In this document: piece after piece, positions 5,723 to 7,915 of the stretch
Numbering within the stretch: the stretch's first letter is position 1
How the letters are laid out: each line of letters starts with the position of its first letter
DNA from: Dehalococcoidales bacterium
GTDB taxonomy: Bacteria > Chloroflexota > Dehalococcoidia > E44-bin15
Reading direction: 5' to 3'
DNA: 7,915 nucleotides
Assembly: GCA_012974295.1 (NCBI GenBank)
Contig: JAAXQM010000235.1
Coordinates: forward strand, 1 to 7,915
The notes under the pieces: generated by a model
What the model saw: only the letters and a program-made list of their open reading frames with translations
Told to the model about the DNA's origin: nothing
Database searches by the model: none
Translations under genes and position numbers: made by a program

Positions 5723-7063
5723 TTGAAAGTAGATATGGATAAGATGGTCTCACTGTGCAAGCGGCGGGGCTTTATATTTCAGTCCAGCGAGATATATGGT
5801 GGCCTCTCCGCCTGCTGGGACTACGGGCCGCTTGGAGTTGAGCTTAAGCGTAATATCAAGGAAGCATGGTGGCGATACATGGTTCGCGAGAGGGACGATG
5901 TGGTGGGTTTGGATTCGAGCATACTGATGCATCGCGCCGTTTGGGCTGCCAGCGGTCACGAGGAAGGCTTTTCTGACCCGCTAATGGACTGCAAGGCATG
6001 CCACCAGCGCTGGAGATCGGACGATGTAGAAGGCAGCCGCTGTCCCAACTGCGACGGCGAGCTAACCGAACCACGCATGTTCAATCTCATGTTCAGGACC
6101 TTCTTCGGGCCGGTAGAGGAAGACGCAGCGACGGTATACCTGCGACCCGAGACCGCCCAGGGCATCTTCGTCAACTTCGCAAACGTGATGGACACCACAC
6201 GAAAAAAGCTTCCCTTTGGTATCGCTCAGATAGGTAAGTCATTCCGCAATGAGATCACCACCGGGAACTTTATTTTCCGCTGCCGGGAGTTCGAGATGAT
6301 GGAGATGGAGTTCTTCACAAAACCGGACACAGCTGATGAGTGGTTCAACTACTGGATCGAGAAGCGGCAGAACTGGTATCTTAAACTGGGGATAAACAAG
6401 GAGAACCTCCGCCTACAAAATCATGGCAAGGATGAGCTTGCACACTATGCCCGCGCTTGCTGTGACATCCAGTACCTGTTCCCCATGGGCTGGTCGGAGC
6501 TTGAGGGTATCGCCAACCGTGGCGACTTCGATCTGGCACAGCATACCAAGCACAGCGGCAGGGACCTCAGCTATTTCGATTCCGACAGCGGGGAGCATAT
6601 TGTGCCCTATGTTATCGAGCCATCAGCTGGTGTAGACCGTACCGCGCTCGCCTTCCTCATCGACGCCTACGATGAGGAACCGGATAAGAATGAAACCCGT
6701 GTGCTGCTGCGGCTGCATCCAGACCTGGCCCCGGTAAAGGTCGCGGTCCTCCCCCTGAGCCGCAATGAAGCCCTCGTCCCCATGGCTAAGGATGTCTATG
6801 CCACAATCCGGAAGTGCTTCACCGCACAGTACGATGACGCCCAAAGTGTCGGTAAGCGTTACCGACGGCAGGACGAGATCGGCACTCCATACGCGGTCAC
6901 CATCGATTTTCAGTCACTCGAGGACAATGCGGTTACCATCCGCGAGCGCGACAGCATGAAACAGATCAGGGTGCCGATAGCGGAGCTGACGAACACACTG
7001 CAGCGAAAACTCTCAGGTGAGCCCCTCGAAGTCCTCCCCCCCGGTGGACAAATACTGACTTAG
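5723..7063 (+). CDS. glyS: Glycyl-tRNA synthetase, dimeric alpha2 (eukaryote/archaea-like) class II type
   Basis: A 446-residue class II synthetase that charges tRNA-Gly with glycine, using ATP and releasing PPi. The single-chain type is shown by FQSSEIYGGLSACWDYGPLG (19-38, motif 1 region), the zinc-ribbon insertion C90/C93 and C107/C110, the motif 2 region RPETAQGIFVNF (141-152) with GKSFRNEI (171-178), and motif 3 EPSAGVDRTALAFL (299-312). Residues 337-446 are the anticodon-binding domain (VKVAVLPLSRNEALVPMA, then GKRYRRQDEIGTPYAVTID). The length is close to bacterial relatives of about 460 residues. It probably starts at TTG; the ATG at 5735 would remove only four residues. It is transcribed alone from its own promoter, divergently from the hydrolase. 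No clear terminator follows directly; the repeat hairpins at 7116-7236 may serve. Confidence 0.97.
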   Translation: MKVDMDKMVSLCKRRGFIFQSSEIYGGLSACWDYGPLGVELKRNIKEAWWRYMVRERDDVVGLDSSILMHRAVWAASGHEEGFSDPLMDCKACHQRWRSDDVEGSRCPNCDGELTEPRMFNLMFRTFFGPVEEDAATVYLRPETAQGIFVNFANVMDTTRKKLPFGIAQIGKSFRNEITTGNFIFRCREFEMMEMEFFTKPDTADEWFNYWIEKRQNWYLKLGINKENLRLQNHGKDELAHYARACCDIQYLFPMGWSELEGIANRGDFDLAQHTKHSGRDLSYFDSDSGEHIVPYVIEPSAGVDRTALAFLIDAYDEEPDKNETRVLLRLHPDLAPVKVAVLPLSRNEALVPMAKDVYATIRKCFTAQYDDAQSVGKRYRRQDEIGTPYAVTIDFQSLEDNAVTIRERDSMKQIRVPIAELTNTLQRKLSGEPLEVLPPGGQILT

Positions 7064-7115
7064 GTTTAAAGAGCATAGAGAATAAGACCCGCACTTCGGC
7101 TTCACCCTATTTAAA

Positions 7116-7236
7116 GAGACCGCTGAAAAAAAGTTGCAGTATACTCCCTGCCGGGGGTCTGGGGGTGTCCCCCAGCTTTTAAAGTCCCCCAAGATTGGGG
7201 GATTAGGGGGTTGATTGAGACTATTTCAGCAGTCCC
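7116..7236 (-). repeat. Hairpin-rich dispersed repeat, copy 2 (MITE-like, inverted relative to copy 1)
   Basis: About 121 bp whose reverse complement aligns nearly end to end with 208-329, including a 31-bp identical core at 7147-7177. This copy keeps clear terminal inverted repeats: GACCGCTGAAA (7118-7128) and TTTCAGCAGTC (7224-7234), 10 of 11 bases complementary. Internal hairpins are CTGGGGG/CCCCCAG (7159-7165 with 7169-7175) and TCCCCCA/TGGGGGA (7185-7191 with 7196-7202). No target-site duplication is evident. The terminal repeats favour a miniature transposable element over a simple REP sequence. Confidence 0.88.
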
Positions 7237-7334
7237 CAAAAGCATTAGTCTTCGTGCCTTTCGATATTAAAAGATATGAATCTTCACTTCGTTAATCAGT
7301 ACGTAGCATTAGAACACAATTAAACTATGCCACT

Positions 7335-7363
7335 TTCATCAAACCGTCCAAACCTGCTATAAT
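7335..7363 (+). promoter_or_regulatory. Upstream promoter candidate for the mutase-like gene
   Basis: A perfect -10 TATAAT (7358-7363) is preceded by TGC (7355-7357), an extended -10. The -35 is weak: TTCATC (7335-7340) at 17-bp spacing. Confidence 0.5.
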
Positions 7364-7403
7364 ATTTATGGAAATATGTGCGCTAGCGATTCCAAGTCTT
7401 CCG

Positions 7404-7433
7404 TTGACAGTCGATACCCACAAACGCTATAAT
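7404..7433 (+). promoter_or_regulatory. Consensus housekeeping promoter for the mutase-like gene
   Basis: A perfect TTGACA (7404-7409) and a perfect TATAAT (7428-7433) are separated by 18 bp. Transcription would begin near 7440, giving a leader of about 60 nt. It is the strongest promoter in the window by sequence and implies high basal expression unless repressed. Confidence 0.75.
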
Positions 7434-7447
7434 CAATCGTCTAACCT

Positions 7448-7464
7448 TGACGTTTTACACGTCA
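7448..7464 (+). promoter_or_regulatory. Inverted repeat just after the predicted transcription start
   Basis: TGACGT (7448-7453) and ACGTCA (7459-7464) form a perfect 6-bp inverted repeat with a 5-nt spacer, about 8 nt after the predicted start point. It may be an operator for a dimeric repressor or a leader hairpin. It is not a terminator, having no T tract. Confidence 0.4.
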
Positions 7465-7488
7465 TTCAATAATCAAAAAAACATAAGT

Positions 7489-7494
7489 GGGGAG
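7489..7494 (+). promoter_or_regulatory. Ribosome binding site of the mutase-like gene
   Basis: GGGGAG lies 5 nt before the ATG at 7500, supporting this start over the later in-frame ATG within the YNGMY motif. Confidence 0.65.
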
Positions 7495-7499
7495 TGAGT

Positions 7500-7915
7500 A
7501 TGGCTAAAGAAAACAAAGAAAAAGACCAGAAGCTACTGAACCTTGACCGGTCAGAGCGAGCGGGAATCATCAAGAGTACTACGGAGAGCGGCTTCGAACC
7601 CAAAGCTACCGCCTATAATCCGGACGATCTCAAGGGCTTCGACTACAAGAGAGATCTCGGTGACGACGGGGATTACCCGTACACCCGCGGCCTGTATAAT
7701 GGAATGTATCGCAACATCCTGTGGGTCAGTGCCCAGGCCCTGACACGGGAGACAGCGGAGAAGAGCAGGAAAGACCGGGAGGTTGTCTGGGCGGGCGGCG
7801 CTGATACCGTCTACCTTTCCTCCGGCGACATCAACAGGACCGGCTGCGACCCTGATCACCCGCTGGCCAAATATGATCTGGGATATTGTCCGGAGAACTA
7901 CTCCTGGCGGAGGAT
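7500..7915 (+). CDS. Methylmalonyl-CoA mutase-like protein, large-subunit N-terminal part (truncated by window)
   Basis: An open frame of 138 codons running off the window, starting with ATG after GGGGAG (7489-7494, 5-nt spacing). After a Lys/Glu-rich leader (1-15), YNPDDLKGFDYKRDLG (39-54) and DYPYTRGLYNGMY (58-70) match the entry to the substrate domain of the B12-dependent acyl-CoA mutase large subunit, and TGCDPDHPLA (114-123) matches the family GYDSDHPLA motif. Such enzymes rearrange acyl-CoA carbon skeletons. However, the normally conserved RxWTMRQYAGFGTAEE stretch is replaced by ILWVSAQALTRETAEK (73-88): the usual Arg becomes Ile73 and the usual Tyr becomes Ala80. It is therefore a divergent homolog whose substrate, or even catalysis, may differ. 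The cobalamin-binding domain, if any, lies outside the window. Confidence 0.82.
   Translation, partial: MAKENKEKDQKLLNLDRSERAGIIKSTTESGFEPKATAYNPDDLKGFDYKRDLGDDGDYPYTRGLYNGMYRNILWVSAQALTRETAEKSRKDREVVWAGGADTVYLSSGDINRTGCDPDHPLAKYDLGYCPENYSWRR

Larger units (their letters stand above)
7064..7499. other. Intergenic region between glyS and the mutase-like gene
   Basis: A 436-bp gap. It contains repeat copy 2 (7116-7236), two promoter candidates (7335-7363 and 7404-7433), a leader hairpin (7448-7464) and an RBS (7489-7494). Bases 7237-7330 are AT-richer and show nothing I can name. There is no credible ORF. Confidence 0.75.

Noticed and set aside
7065..7118. A direct repeat TTTAAAGAG at 7065-7073 and 7110-7118 as a target-site duplication.
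   Set aside because: Both copies lie on the left side of the repeat element, so they do not flank it; probably chance in AT-rich sequence.
208..7236. A composite transposon formed by the two inverted repeats.
   Set aside because: No transposase is encoded between them, the enclosed genes are housekeeping, and no target duplication is seen; independent insertions are simpler.

Overview
The window reads as a compact bacterial chromosome segment with balanced base composition. The best guess is an anaerobic member of the Chloroflexota (Dehalococcoidia-like). This rests on gene content only: a bacterial translin-family protein, a K+-dependent membrane pyrophosphatase, FmdB-type zinc ribbons, a ThiD2-ThiE fusion and a methylmalonyl-CoA-mutase-like protein. 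No rRNA or other phylogenetic marker was used, so the assignment is tentative.

Layout. (1) Bases 2-145: the C-terminal end of a UPF0102/YraN-like gene cut by the window edge. (2) 146-521: intergenic, holding the first copy of a roughly 120-bp hairpin-rich repeat (208-329) and then an extended -10 promoter. (3) 522-4995: a tight five-gene plus-strand operon, with gaps of 11, 3, 0 and 14 bp: two tandem FmdB-like zinc-ribbon genes, a thiamine gene fusing ThiD2 to ThiE, a translin-family gene, and hppA. (4) 4992-5639, minus strand: a glyoxalase-II-like metallo-beta-lactamase hydrolase that overlaps the end of hppA by 4 bp. (5) 5640-5722: a short divergent control region with a clear promoter for glyS. 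(6) 5723-7063: glycyl-tRNA synthetase, probably started with TTG. (7) 7064-7499: intergenic, holding the second repeat copy in inverted orientation (7116-7236), then two strong promoters and a leader hairpin. (8) 7500-end: the N-terminal part of a divergent acyl-CoA mutase-like protein that runs off the window.

Functional links. ThiE and GlyRS both release pyrophosphate, and HppA uses pyrophosphate hydrolysis to pump ions, so the block joins PPi-producing enzymes to a PPi-powered pump. Whether this is more than housekeeping proximity cannot be told from sequence. The most notable items are the inverted pair of mobile-looking repeats bounding the 6.8-kb housekeeping block, and the mutase-like gene, which keeps the family N-terminal signature but appears to lack residues usually found near the substrate. 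I see no CRISPR array, tRNA, rRNA or intact transposase gene.
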